A stretch of DNA of 64,000 bases, from positions 266,405,700 through 266,469,699 of the forward strand of contig OZ005654.1 of NCBI GenBank assembly GCA_963930645.1, read 5' to 3'. The translations under genes were made by a program, and so were the position numbers. This DNA is from Salticus scenicus (lineage: Eukaryota; Arthropoda; Arachnida; Araneae; Salticidae). Below are positions 11,817 to 23,212 of the stretch, piece by piece; the first letter of the stretch is position 1, and each line of letters opens with the position of its first letter. Below the pieces are notes generated by a model. The model ran no database searches and was not told the DNA's origin. It was given only the letters and a program-made list of their open reading frames with translations.

Positions 11817-13275
11817 TGTCAGGTATAGTTATGACTCTTTTTTTTACTGATCTGCGTTTGATACTTAGCTAGGGAATGTTTTTAATTTATTATAATATTC
11901 ATATTCTACAAAGATGTAAAATGTGAGTTAGAAGTATAACCAACATTTAATTTAATGTAAAAATCTAATAATATAATTTAGGCATATAACGAGATTTAGT
12001 AAATGCAATTTATTACATAGAAATAGCAATTTACCATTGTAGTTAAATCTTTCGTTTAAGTTTTTCCTAAAATTGATGTAATAAAAGGGTGTTCACGTTA
12101 TTTCCCTACAATTGTCTCAATACAATAAACCTTTATGTATCTTTCTTTTGATTGCATACGTATCTACATTTTTCTTATATGAAAATGAGCATTTGTAGTG
12201 ATTTACATAAACTGTATTTACTTTACATTTGATAAATTGGCGTTCTCTGATTAATATTCTAGAAATACGTTTACTTTTATTAATCTTTGCTATAAGTGGT
12301 CTATGAGATTTTAAATTTTTTAATTTAGTGGCCCTTGGAAATTAAAATTATGAATTTTGTGGTCCGTGAAGTCGAAAACGTTGGAGACAGCTAGAGTATG
12401 GAATGAAAAATATTCAGAAAAGTTCTTCATCAAAAATTCTATTTTAATAGTTAGAAATTAGTGAAACATTTTTTAAATATTAAAAAAGTTATGCATAAAC
12501 GTTAGATACGTTTTAAACGGCTAAAAAAAATATTATCTACGGACTTCATATCAGGCATAGTTATGGCTTTGATTTTCATAACTGTATGTGATATCTGCTA
12601 AGAAATGTTTTAATTTATTATAATATTTATATTATACAACTGTTTAAAAAATGTATTAGATATGTAACCAAATTTCCATTTATTTTTAAAAATCTAAAAA
12701 TCTAATATACGCACATAACGAGATTTGGTAAATGCAGTGTTTTACATAGAAATAATAATTTCTCATTGTAGTTAAATCTTTCGTCTTAGTTTTCCCTAAT
12801 ATGGAAGTAATAAAATAGTGTTCACTTTATTTCCCTACAATTGTCTCAACACAATAAGTCCTTATGCAAATGCGTAGTTCTTTTGACTGCATAAGTATCT
12901 ACATTTTTCTTATACTGAAATAAGGATTTGCAATGTTTTATATAAAATATATTTATTTTATATTTATTAAATTGAATTCTCTGATTAATGTTCTAAAATA
13001 CCTTTACGTTTCCTAAACTTCAATATTAGTGGTCTGCGGAATTTAAATTTTGAATTTTGTGGTCCGTGGGAATTTAAATTATAAATTTAGTGGTTCGTGA
13101 AGTCGGAAACGTTGAAGATCGTTGGCGTATGGAAGGAAAAATGTTTAAAAATGTACTTGATCAAAAATTTTACTTTAACAGTCAGAAATTAGTGAAACTT
13201 TTCTAAATATTGAAAAAAGTTATGTATAAACGTTAGACACTTTTAAACAGCTAAAAAAAGATTATCGATGGACTT
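11817..13275. repeat. About 730-bp tandem duplication within copy A
   Basis: Two direct units (about 11,817-12,545 and 12,546-13,275) share, in order, 'ggcatagttatgg', 'ctttatttccctacaattgtctca', 'ttgactgcata' and 'cgtgaagtcg-aaacgtt'. The second unit is closer to copy B (48,650-50,700). The ends 'caacg...ggtccgtg' resemble the terminal style of hAT MITEs, but no TSD was confirmed. The frame at 13,268-13,468 is not credible. Confidence 0.7.
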
Positions 13276-14164
13276 TTCGCCTATTTCTAAATTCTGTGAT
13301 AAATATTGTATATTCTGTAAATCCTTTTACAGTAAATTAACAACAATTTTCAATAAAACTATCATTAAAAATTTACAAAAAATTGTAATTTGTTATTCAA
13401 CATTCATAAAACGTACCCATTGCTTTCAAATTATAGAACATTTGAATGAAGAAATATTTTACCTTTAAACTTTATGCGAATGTATAACAAAAAATGTATT
13501 TCGATGAAAATGCATTCTTATTTTTTTATTAAATCAAATTTAATTATGTTAATTCTATATATTTGCTCTCTAAATACATTGTTCTTTCATTTTATATGAC
13601 TAAGCGAAGATTAAATATTATTCTTGCAGACGATTCGATTCCCAGATACTTTTAATTTCTTTTTGATTAATTTTTTCGAAGGATATCCCTGAACATTCTA
13701 TTTCTTATTGCAATAAAATCAGAATGGGGAAGTTCATGCCATTAGTTTTAAGTGTCAGAATTCGGCAACAAGCCTAATGACCTATTCTTTTTCTATTACA
13801 TAAACAGAAAAATGTATTCTTTGTTTGTTTCATTTTAATTTTAAATTTGAATTTGCCCGTATAGAAATAAATTGCGGTGCTGTTTGAGCTGATGCAATGT
13901 AAAGTAGATTACAAATGTACTTAAGTAAAGTGAAGGTAGACAAAAATTGTTATTTTCATGGTTATGAAACACGCTAGACTTTACTTTAAAATGTATTACA
14001 TGGTAAATTCTACTGAAAAATTAGAATATTTTTTCATTCTATATGTATGAAAATATGGGTAGATGAATACTTATTATAGTAGTTACAAATACATGGAATA
14101 TTGATATTATTAAAGAATAAAGTAATATATAAATTGTAATCCATTTAATTGCATTTCTATTTCC

Positions 14165-14196
<32 letters not shown>

Positions 14197-14830
14197 AACA
14201 TAAATAAAAATAGAAATAATAGAAGTGGATATAAAAGAAGGCAATTTGTTTTCGGAACTTCTGATGTGCTAATATGAATAAAATTTCCAATTAAAAAGTG
14301 TACAAATTCTAACAATACGAGAAAAATAGTTTGTTTATCTAAATTGTTATTTATTTATTTACTTACTTTTTAATTTCTTTCAATAGAAATTTTTATCAAA
14401 AAACATGAAGCAGAAAACAAAAATTAAATTAAAGTTAGTGTTGTACATTTCGCCTTTAGAGACTGTCGGAGTTTTTACCTTTTAACTTATTTTTCTTGCT
14501 ATCAGCTATTTCTATAATGTTTTTTTCCTTTTTTTTTCCTAGTGAATAAAGTGAATACATTCCTTTAGTTATGGCATTATCTTATGAAATAATGAAGATT
14601 GAATTGGTAGTGTACGTTTGAACTAGGTCCAAAAAGTCGATAAAAGATTTTAAAAGTAACGCAGGTAGACGGAAGTTTTAAAGTTCGAAATTAATTTCTT
14701 GCGTGGACCTAATAATTCGGAATTTTCCGTGGACTTATTCTAAATTCTCAGAAATATCTACCAGGATTCATAAAAAAGACTATACACATAGGACATTTTA
14801 GAGTAAGGCCCCAGTGTAAACAATCGGAAT
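13276..14830. repeat. Copy A, segment 6
   Basis: Collinear with 50,690-52,215 of copy B; 'gaatggggaagttcatgccattag' near 13,722 recurs near 51,132. It contains a T-run plus TG microsatellite (14,166-14,196), whose translation gives a spurious 83-codon frame. No gene. Confidence 0.75.
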
Positions 14831-15060
14831 TGTAGTGTAACCGCGTTTCCTACGCCTAGCAGTGAGGACGAATCGAGAATCTTGGAGGGTTTCCAAGTTG
14901 ACCAACAGGTTTGAATTTAGTAAACATCCAGTCATTCGGTATTCCCTTATCGCTTATTTTCTCTCAACGAAAAGCTTGTCTTCCCTATTTTACTAGTGGA
15001 CTCGTTGAATCCGCACTTGCGCAGAGGCTTCCATGGTCGCAAGAAATGTAGTTAAAGAGT
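14831..15060. other. Copy-A-specific less AT-rich stretch
   Basis: About 210 bases between 'caatcggaatt' (14,832) and 'accatc-cctttaacaag' (15,070) are missing from copy B at about 52,225. Base composition is less AT-rich than the surroundings. No frame, TIR or TSD was recognised. It is either an insertion in A or a deletion in B. Confidence 0.4.
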
Positions 15061-17345
15061 AAAGCTCGAACCATCACCTTTAACAAGACGGGGTAGTCCC
15101 ATTCGTACGACGCTGTTACACCCATCGCATCTGTGTTTGAAATTCGTGAATCTATCAAATGGGAATACCCATTCTCTTCTTAATAATCATAATTATGATT
15201 ATAATGGGTAATGTCAAATAAATACAGAGGAGTTAAAGAAATATGAGGCATAAATGAACAAAACATCAGCCTGAACATTTGTTGATCCCCCCCCCCCACC
15301 CTAAAAAAAAAAAAAATTGCGTGTTAGACAACCAAACAACTAATGCTGCCATACCTTTTAGAACTTGCCAAGTAAATACTTCAAGAACAAGCAGAAAACA
15401 AAAAGATTTCTACGACTCCGTTATTTTTTTTGAACGTACAAAAATGATATTTTTAAAATGCATGTTAATTTAAATTATTTTTTCACTTCAGGGTTGTAAT
15501 TGTTTGTACTAGGAATGGATTTGTCAATAAAAAAAAATAATTTGGTAATCACAATCAGTTACTAATTTAAATACACTATTTATTGTTCCTTAGTATATGG
15601 ATATATTGTGCTAACTTTTAAGCTACACAATTCTTAATTCCAAAAATTGTAAATTATGGAATAGAAGGAGAATTTCTGAGGCATTAATCAATTTCCTTAA
15701 AGATGTTTTCTCCGACATTATAGAAAAAAGTAATGGATAGAAGGTGCTTTATAAATTATAAGAAATAATAATCTTGAATGTTTTTATAATACGCAATACT
15801 ATGCTTTAAAAAATTTTTGGAAACTTAAAAAAAATGTTTCTTTACATAATTCAAGCATACAAAATAAAAAAAAAAAAAAAAAAAAAAAAAACCTCTTTCT
15901 CAGAACATAATTTATGCAAATTTTTTTAATACGTTAGAAAATTCAACACTATAAGATTAAATTGATTTTCCTTTCATCGAAATTATTCGTAAATGGATTT
16001 ACAAAACTAGTTAATTATTTCTCATATTTGCCTCAGGGGAAATAATTTCAATTTCGTATTTAAAGTTCCCCATTATTTTCTACAGTTTTGACTTTTCCAT
16101 CAACTTTTTCACTTCTTTCATTATATTTTTACAAGAATGAAATTCATTATCAGTAAGTCTATTTAAATACATTTCTGTTAATAGAAACCCAAGAATCATT
16201 TGAACTAAAAGTTTAATGAAAGAAAGTTCGTAACATAAAAGAAATTTAAAAGATTTTGAAAGTTACAAAGTTATACATAATATACTTTCTTAGACTGAGA
16301 TTAAATACTCAATTTTATATATTTTTAATTAGTTTGATTTGTTAGAATTGAATATATTTGTTTAATTGTATTTAATATTAATTTTTGATGTTTGCGTGTT
16401 TAATTAATATATATTTCTAAGATTTAATATAATGTAAACAACCTTAATTTCTAAAACTATATAAACACCTACAAAATTATTTTGAAATGCAAAAAAAAGT
16501 AAGTAGAGCACTTTGAATCATTTATCATGGCTGAATCACATTAACAGATAAATCTTAAATTGGTATTTGTAGACACTGAGCAGATATATATATATATATT
16601 TGCTATTCTCAAAATAAAACTCTATTGAAATAAATCCTAAACCTTTTATTTATAGTAATATTCAAAATCAATTTTATTTCCGTAGCTCTTTTATATTCTT
16701 CATAAATCTGTTTGATAACACAAGTGCGTGCTAATATTTTTTTAATTAGATATTATGGTTCAATATTTTTCAAATGACAGCATAATTAACTGTTATATTT
16801 TTCTGCTTGCAAATTTCGTATCTTAAAAATATATTTTTGCAATAAGTGAGGTATGTTAAAGGAAAAAAAAAACTTTTAAATCTAAGATGACGCATTTGTG
16901 ATTGAGAGTACGTGTAACAAACTGCTTTCATTAGTAATGAGAACTTATCACACGTATATATTAATCTATAGTTTAATAATCTGTTATAAATGGCGGCTTA
17001 TTTAAATTGTGAATGCCTGTTCTGTTTTAGTCCTGAATGCGTATTAGTCTTCAATAATGACAATGGTACCTAAATACACATGAAAACTGTGAAACTGTAT
17101 GTTTATGAAACTACAAGTATTCAAAGCATGAATTAATTATGAACTTTTGAGAATATACGTATTTTTTATGACAAAAATTAGAAATATATTAAAAGCCACT
17201 TTAAATAAACTGTTTGTCCCGTTGAATGTTATACGTCTTCTCAGATTTCCTGACTGTTTTATCCGAGAGGTTATATATACTCTTAAAACTAGTTAACGAA
17301 AGTTGCCGGGTTCGAAATCTCGGTTCTGGTTTCAACCCCGGCATC
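15061..17345. repeat. Copy A, segment 7 (end of copy A)
   Basis: Collinear with 52,230-52,370, 55,185-56,572 and 59,935-60,915 of copy B. At about 16,402 'aattaatatatatttc' is the empty site of the 56,573-59,934 insertion. Paralogy continues up to 'ggttcgaaatctcggttctggtttc' (17,312-17,336) and stops where the second Penelope element begins. C- and A-runs lie at 15,287-15,315 and 15,868-15,891. No gene. Confidence 0.75.
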
Positions 17346-19261
17346 TGGACATTCCATCTATATTACAAAATCTCAAATCCTTAGAAAGTATTTTTCTTCA
17401 GTCTTATAATTGGAAAGATATACGTAATTTTATATTTGGAATAAAAAAGAAGTATCTTCTTAAATATTTTAAAGTAGTCCATTCTCATTCTTTTGATTCA
17501 CACTTCAGTGATGTATTCTTTGATATTTTACACTATAGGGCTGAGTGTTTTAATATTAAACTTGACTTAAAGTCTAGTCAAAAAATAAATAACTCTCTCT
17601 TAGTGATAATTTTTTCTCATCTGGTTTTTAATAAACTTCATATTCACAATTTACTTAATGATCCATCCAATCCTTTTCCCATCAAAAACTTCATCATTCA
17701 AAAAACTTTTAAATACAATATTACATTAGGCAGAAAAATGTATAACTACAATAAATTTGCTAAATTTCTTAATTCTAATGATCAGCCTCCGTGCTATTGT
17801 TCTGATTCCAAATATAAATCTTTTTTCAATACATCTCATGGTCATATTATTACTGATGATATCAATATTGTGGAAAATCTTACTCTTAGATCTTTGATGA
17901 AGTATGGTGCTAAATTTCGGATGCCTTCAAAATTCAAATTTATTGATATCATTACTCAATTTAAGTTAGACTTGGATCTCTTTATATACAAAATTGCTAT
18001 TGATTGTAATAAACCAGTGGAATTTTTTAATGAGTGGAAATTTAAGTTATTGGAGAAATTTAAACTTGATTTAGTTTATAATATGCACCATCTTTCTAAT
18101 ATCAAGTACTATAATTTCAAAGAAATTCATTCAGAAATTCTAGACTTACAGTCTAAATTTATTATTACTTATGTTGACAAGGCGGCTAATAACTATGCAA
18201 TTATTTTCAAAAAGTATTATAAACAACTTCTTTTTAATACTATGGATACTAGTAATATTTTTGTTAAGATTAATGACAGTATCGAAATTAAAAATAGGCA
18301 TATATTTAATTATTATAAGTTGATAAAAACTAAAAATAATAATTACAATTATCCTTATTTAGTTGTAATTCCAAAATTTCATAAAGATCCCATTAAATTT
18401 CTTACTGTTACTGTTGCCTGCAATGCCTATACTTCTAATGCTAATATTATGTTATTAAATATCCTTAAAAAATTACATAGTTATATTGTTTCTAACAAGT
18501 GTAATTTTTTTCTAAAAAATAGTTTTCAACTCAAAAATAAAATTAAAAATCTTACTGATATTACTGGTATAAAAACTTTTGATTTCAATGACCTTTTTAA
18601 TAATATTGTTATAAAAGATATGTTTGATATTATAAATAAACTTTTTGTAGAAAATCTGCAGCATTTAAATCTAAATGTTAGCATAACTCCTTCAGCCTTT
18701 AAAACTCTGACAAGGTTTATCCTTTTCCATAACTATGATTTATTCAATAATTATTTATATAAACAACGTTTAGGATTTCCACAAGGTGGAATTGCTCCTA
18801 GTATATTAGCTGATCTATACTTATATTATTATGAGCGTGGCATTGAGTGTACTAACTCTAAATTACTACGATACATAGATGATATAATTATATTATATTT
18901 GCATAAACATCACACCAATCTAGACCTACCTGTCAAATATCCTGAAAATCTGTCTTTAAGTAGTACTGATTTGGATTCTAGTGTCATTAATTTCTTAGAT
19001 TTAAAAATTATTCTTAATAGTAATGGCCAATTAGAATTTGACTTATATGATAAAAAGAAAGATTTCCCCTTTAAGGTAAATTTTTTCACTAACTTTAAAA
19101 CATGTTTACATAAATCTGTATTTGTCAATATTCTTCTTAATTTTAATCTACGGATCAAATATTTAGTGTCTGATAAACATCAAAAATTACAATTTCGATT
19201 CTTTAAAAATTTAGCATTAATTAATGGCTATCCCAAACACTTAATTCAAAAATTCTTTTAA
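17303..19261 (+). CDS. Penelope-type reverse transcriptase, 652-codon open frame
   Basis: The frame has no internal stop. RT motifs occur in order: TFDFND with a catalytic Asp at residue 427, GFPQGGIAPS at 491, YIDD at 524-527 and NFLDLKI after it, with the frame ending just beyond the thumb. An upstream CYC pair at 164-166 followed by a GHI..D region and a DKA tripeptide fit Penelope RTs. The absence of a C-terminal nuclease suggests the Naiad/Chlamys type, whose GIY-YIG lies at the N-terminus, or an EN-less type. The first codon is TTG at 17,303, and about 14 codons come from duplicated flanking DNA, so the real protein start is missing. An open frame this long in AT-rich DNA points to a fairly recent insertion. 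Confidence 0.75.
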   Translation: MPGSKSRFWFQPRHLDIPSILQNLKSLESIFLQSYNWKDIRNFIFGIKKKYLLKYFKVVHSHSFDSHFSDVFFDILHYRAECFNIKLDLKSSQKINNSLLVIIFSHLVFNKLHIHNLLNDPSNPFPIKNFIIQKTFKYNITLGRKMYNYNKFAKFLNSNDQPPCYCSDSKYKSFFNTSHGHIITDDINIVENLTLRSLMKYGAKFRMPSKFKFIDIITQFKLDLDLFIYKIAIDCNKPVEFFNEWKFKLLEKFKLDLVYNMHHLSNIKYYNFKEIHSEILDLQSKFIITYVDKAANNYAIIFKKYYKQLLFNTMDTSNIFVKINDSIEIKNRHIFNYYKLIKTKNNNYNYPYLVVIPKFHKDPIKFLTVTVACNAYTSNANIMLLNILKKLHSYIVSNKCNFFLKNSFQLKNKIKNLTDITGIKTFDFNDLFNNIVIKDMFDIINKLFVENLQHLNLNVSITPSAFKTLTRFILFHNYDLFNNYLYKQRLGFPQGGIAPSILADLYLYYYERGIECTNSKLLRYIDDIIILYLHKHHTNLDLPVKYPENLSLSSTDLDSSVINFLDLKIILNSNGQLEFDLYDKKKDFPFKVNFFTNFKTCLHKSVFVNILLNFNLRIKYLVSDKHQKLQFRFFKNLALINGYPKHLIQKFF

Positions 19262-20300
19262 ATATTTATTTATTTATTATTCATTATTATTTTATTTAAT
19301 TTTTATTCAAATTTTATTCAAATTTAAATTTAGGTCTAAATATTAGGTATTATTTTTTTATGGTTTGTAGGTATCTACTTTCAAACTTTGTAGCAATTTA
19401 CAATTGTAGATAGCTACAATATTCAATCAAATACATTGATTATTTGAATCCTAAGAAATAAAAAAATTTTGGTCTTCTTTTACTTTGTTCCAAGCTTCTT
19501 GGCTATTTTGTACAGACATTATATATATTTTATTTCTCTTTTTATTTAATAATCTATTTCTTTTATTATTTATTTCTTTTATTGTATTTTTCCATTATTT
19601 TCATCTCATTACTCTAGATGGCAGCACTATTCATGTTTCAATATTAGGAATAATAATCTGATTAATTTTAAGGACTTGAATCCTTACCTTACATGAATTC
19701 CACTGTGAATCCTAAAAATTACTCCATGGTCAATGCAATTTTGAACTAATTAACTGTGTGTTTAACTGATAACTGATTGTTACATTTTTACATGGGCAAC
19801 GTTTATTGGTTATGGATATTCATATTTAGGTAATGGTTTTATTATGATCGTCGTTTTTCTGTACTGACTATGTCTGTTTCTTTTTTGAGTTGTGTTCATT
19901 TCAAATATATTTTATTAAGTAATTTGAGTTTTTGTATTTTTATTTTAATCTACATTTTATATGGTTTTGGATTCTCATATTAGGTTATAGTTTTATTTTG
20001 ATCTTCATCTTTAATGGATTTTCTATGGGTGTTTCGGGCCTGTGAACAAAGAAATTCTTAGCATTTGCTTTCTTTGTGACAGAAAAACATCCATATTTTA
20101 GCATATTTGCATTTTACCAGGCCCTTGAAAACGTTAGAATGCAAATTATGCTTTTTTCTCATTCCATTTTCCAATATTTATTTCGATTTTTCTTTAATTC
20201 TTCTTTGATTTGATATGGGCAGTCTTAGCTTGTGATCCGAGGAATTGTTTTAATACTGAAGTTGAGTCATCTTTAAATTTCAAAAAAAAAAATTTGCACT
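17345..20300 (+). mobile_element. Penelope-like element 2, probably Naiad/Chlamys-like or EN-less, 5'-truncated
   Basis: The left boundary is where similarity to copy B (60,776-60,910) ends. The element holds one long open RT frame and then about 1 kb of AT-rich 3' sequence, up to an A-run and (TA)n at 20,281-20,344. There is no C-terminal GIY-YIG domain, unlike element 1. The 3' limit is uncertain because no matching flank was found. Confidence 0.6.
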
Positions 20301-20309
20301 GATTATATT

Positions 20310-20346
<37 letters not shown>

Positions 20347-20739
20347 TCTCTTAAAATGTGTGACCGGATTTGCTTTCTCAAAATTGAAGACAATATTTTT
20401 AGCCATAAATTGAGAGGAATTTCTAATAAAAAATAAAATTTGAGTAAAATCAATTTTGTTCAAATATCTTTTCAGTCATAATGATCGTTAAATTATTAGC
20501 TCCATTCTGAACGAATTTCGATCTTTTTTCATTTGGTTCAACAAAATTGCATAATAATTGTGCCATCTATCGACCATATATTAAATGAAAACTGAAAAAT
20601 ATTTTTTTTAGATAGAGATAGTTCATTAATTTATATATTGTTAAAAAAAAAATATGTTGAGGACTTTCAATGATTAGAAAAGTAAAATATAAAAGTTATT
20701 ATTATTATTATAATTATTTATTATTATTATTGATAGATA
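19262..20739. other. AT-rich 3' region after the RT frame, no gene
   Basis: 19,262-20,280 is probably the 3' untranslated part of Penelope-like element 2. It includes 'ctctagatggcagcac' at about 19,612 and no frame. 20,317-20,344 is (TA)n. 20,690-20,730 is a TTA microsatellite. Nothing else is recognised. Confidence 0.45.
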
Positions 20740-21305
20740 CGGGGTGATTCAAAACTCATGGCCAAAAATTTAAGGGGTAGTACAAAACATCTAAACAAGC
20801 AATTTTTACCATACAATGCATGGACGGAGAGGAAGCTGTAATGGAAAGTATAAAGAGCGCGTTTTCTTACACATCGTCATTTCCACTGTGGATATTAGCA
20901 GGCATGGCGACATACAGTAATCAGGAAAAAGCGGACATGCATTTTATGTATGGTATGGCGAATGGAAATGTTCTGGAAACCGCAAGACTGTTGTGGTATT
21001 TTTCGGTCTCGTACGTGTCTTCTCGGGAACCACTACCCGTACAATCTTGCGGCTTCCATAGCATTTCCATTCGCCAGACCATATATAAAATGTATGCTCG
21101 CCTTTTCCGAATTACTGTATGTCGCCTGCTGAAATCCACAGTAGATATGACGATGTGCAAGAAAACGCGCTCTTTATACTTTCCATTGTAGCGCCCTCTA
21201 GCGGTCACCGCTTGCTCTCCGCCCATGCAATGTATAGTAAAAATGACTTGTTTAGATGTTTTCTACCACCCCTTAAACTTTACCCATGAGTTTTGAAAAA
21301 CCCTG
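20740..21305. mobile_element. 566-bp fold-back element with DUF4817-like coding remnants in both arms
   Basis: The left arm from 20,740 (cggggtgattcaaaactcat) is mirrored by the right arm ending at 21,305 (atgagttttgaaaaaccctg). TA dinucleotides flank it at 20,738-20,739 and 21,306-21,307, as for the Tc1/IS630 group. The left arm encodes 'SNQEKADMHFMYGMANGN', the helix-turn-helix-like start seen in arthropod DUF4817 transposase-related proteins. The right arm encodes a second inverted copy (minus strand, about 21,135-21,040). It is a MITE built from two inverted 5' ends of one transposon. Confidence 0.8.
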
Positions 21306-21307
21306 TA

Positions 21308-21900
21308 TAACAAATGTTTTATATACAACTGACAAAAAGTAACAGGGATCTCAAATCACGAGTGTTATTTATAAAAAAATAAAAATGAGTAGTGAATGTC
21401 TTTTTAAGAACTGTTTCTTAAAGAAATATGTGAAATATAAAGAAAAAGAACAATATATTTGTATAAAGTATAAATTTATTTATGTCTATAGTTATTTAAT
21501 ATTTTTATTATATTCATTGAAACTAATTTATTAAAATGCAAGTAATACGTTCAAAAAATGTTTTATAATATTTTGATTATAATTAAACACAACATCGGGA
21601 ATAATATGCATAAGCAAACAAGTACATACTGTTTTTTTCACTTATAGTTATTCAAGAAATTCTGCAATGTTGCGTAGAAGAATTTATTTTTCTAAACGAA
21701 CTAAATTACATAGAATTAATTTGCAGGCTTCTAAAATGTCTGCTCCTCATAATCTATTTTCAAGAATTTTTCCTCAATTTTAAATCAATGGTGTTGTTTT
21801 ACGGAAGTTTATTGGGTTTCCAATAGATTTGTGTTATGCATAAAACAAGCAAATATTGGTAAATATTTTCTCTGTTTGAGAATGATACAGCCATTTTTTG
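21308..21900. other. AT-rich stretch, nothing recognised
   Basis: No frame, repeat match or terminal structure was found between the fold-back and the SINE. Confidence 0.4.
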
Positions 21901-21904
21901 TATG

Positions 21905-22135
21905 AAATCGTAGCGTAGTGATTGCGCGTTCGTCTGCCACGGAAGGAGACCCGCGTTCGATTCCGACGGCGGGTATCGGATATTTTTTTCGAGCATCAAA
22001 CAGGTTCACTCAAATCTGGCCCGATTTCTCTCAAAAATAACTTGTTTCAGTTGGCTCAAGTCTGAGCCATTTATATCGGCTCAATGATTTGAGAGGATTT
22101 CTCTCAACGGGAGAAGTTGCCTTTCAACATGTCGA
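21905..22135 (+). mobile_element. tRNA-Gly-derived SINE
   Basis: The head (about 21,905-21,975) has an A-box-like 'tagcgtagtgatt', an anticodon-loop stretch 'ctgccac' as in tRNA-Gly(GCC), and a B-box 'gttcgattcc'. The body follows with repeated 'tctctcaa' words. A cloverleaf acceptor is not conserved, so this is a retroposon and not a tRNA gene. No TSD was identified. A 66-codon frame on the opposite strand is a shadow. Confidence 0.7.
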
Positions 22136-22219
22136 ATGAGTGAAAAATGGATCAATTTGAGGGAATTTTCCTTTCCATTTTTAAAGAGTACATATCTATA
22201 TAAAATAAAAATTAGTTGT

Positions 22220-23168
22220 GACATTTAACCAACTCCTTAAATAAAAAAAAAGTAGATATTACTTCTCATTAAAAAATAGCTTGATAAATTGTTTAAATAT
22301 AACAGATATAAATCTCATAAAAACGTTAAAATCACAGTAGTTTACAGACAAAAGAATGTGGCAAAATTTAATTATTAACAATTGAATTAGTCTACTAAAT
22401 ATAATTTCTTATGAAAACCCCATATAATTAGCAGATCGCATTTATACAAAAACAAATCTCGATAGGCTGTACGTAATTTAAAATATAATTAACGTATATT
22501 TTGATGCATTATTTTACTTCTTTTATACCTAGTAATAAGAAAAAAAAACTCATAAGAACCTATGAATTTAATGCTCCTTAAAAGTATATTTTCATAATAC
22601 TCATAATAAAAATTCGTACTCATTCGTTAAAAGAAACAACTTCAGTCATTAAGACATTCAAATGTACAACGTGTCGAAAAAACTGTAAAAGTTTTTAGAG
22701 GGCGCATTCTTTAAGTGACTAAACACGAAGTATATAATATACATTCACTTTGTAAAAGCTTTTAACTAGTTTGTTGTAAACTGGAACTGGTAATGGAAAA
22801 CTTTGAACGGATGAAACATTTTCATTTACAAGTAATTTGCATAATCAATATTGGATTTCTTTTAAGAGATTCGCAATAGCGGAAATACTAGAGGTACTTT
22901 GCTTAAAATAAACCTTTTATTACTTTTATATTTTGCATTCTCGTTCTAAAGGAATAAAAAATTATACCTTCTGAAAGGTGTTTCAAATAACTGAATTATA
23001 AACGCAGTTATTATATTCGTTGTTGTGTTTCATAAACAACAAAATTTAACTTTGTTGCAAATTTGGATAAGAATATAACAGTAAAATTATTTTAATGCTT
23101 CTTCTCTACATATTATTTTCTTAAATGCAGAGTAAAAGTACTCTTTATTTAAAATATATTTGTCCTCT

Positions 23169-23212
<44 letters not shown>

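Noticed and set aside
21905..21975. tRNA-Gly gene
   Set aside because: Only the boxes and anticodon loop are kept; no cloverleaf acceptor closes.
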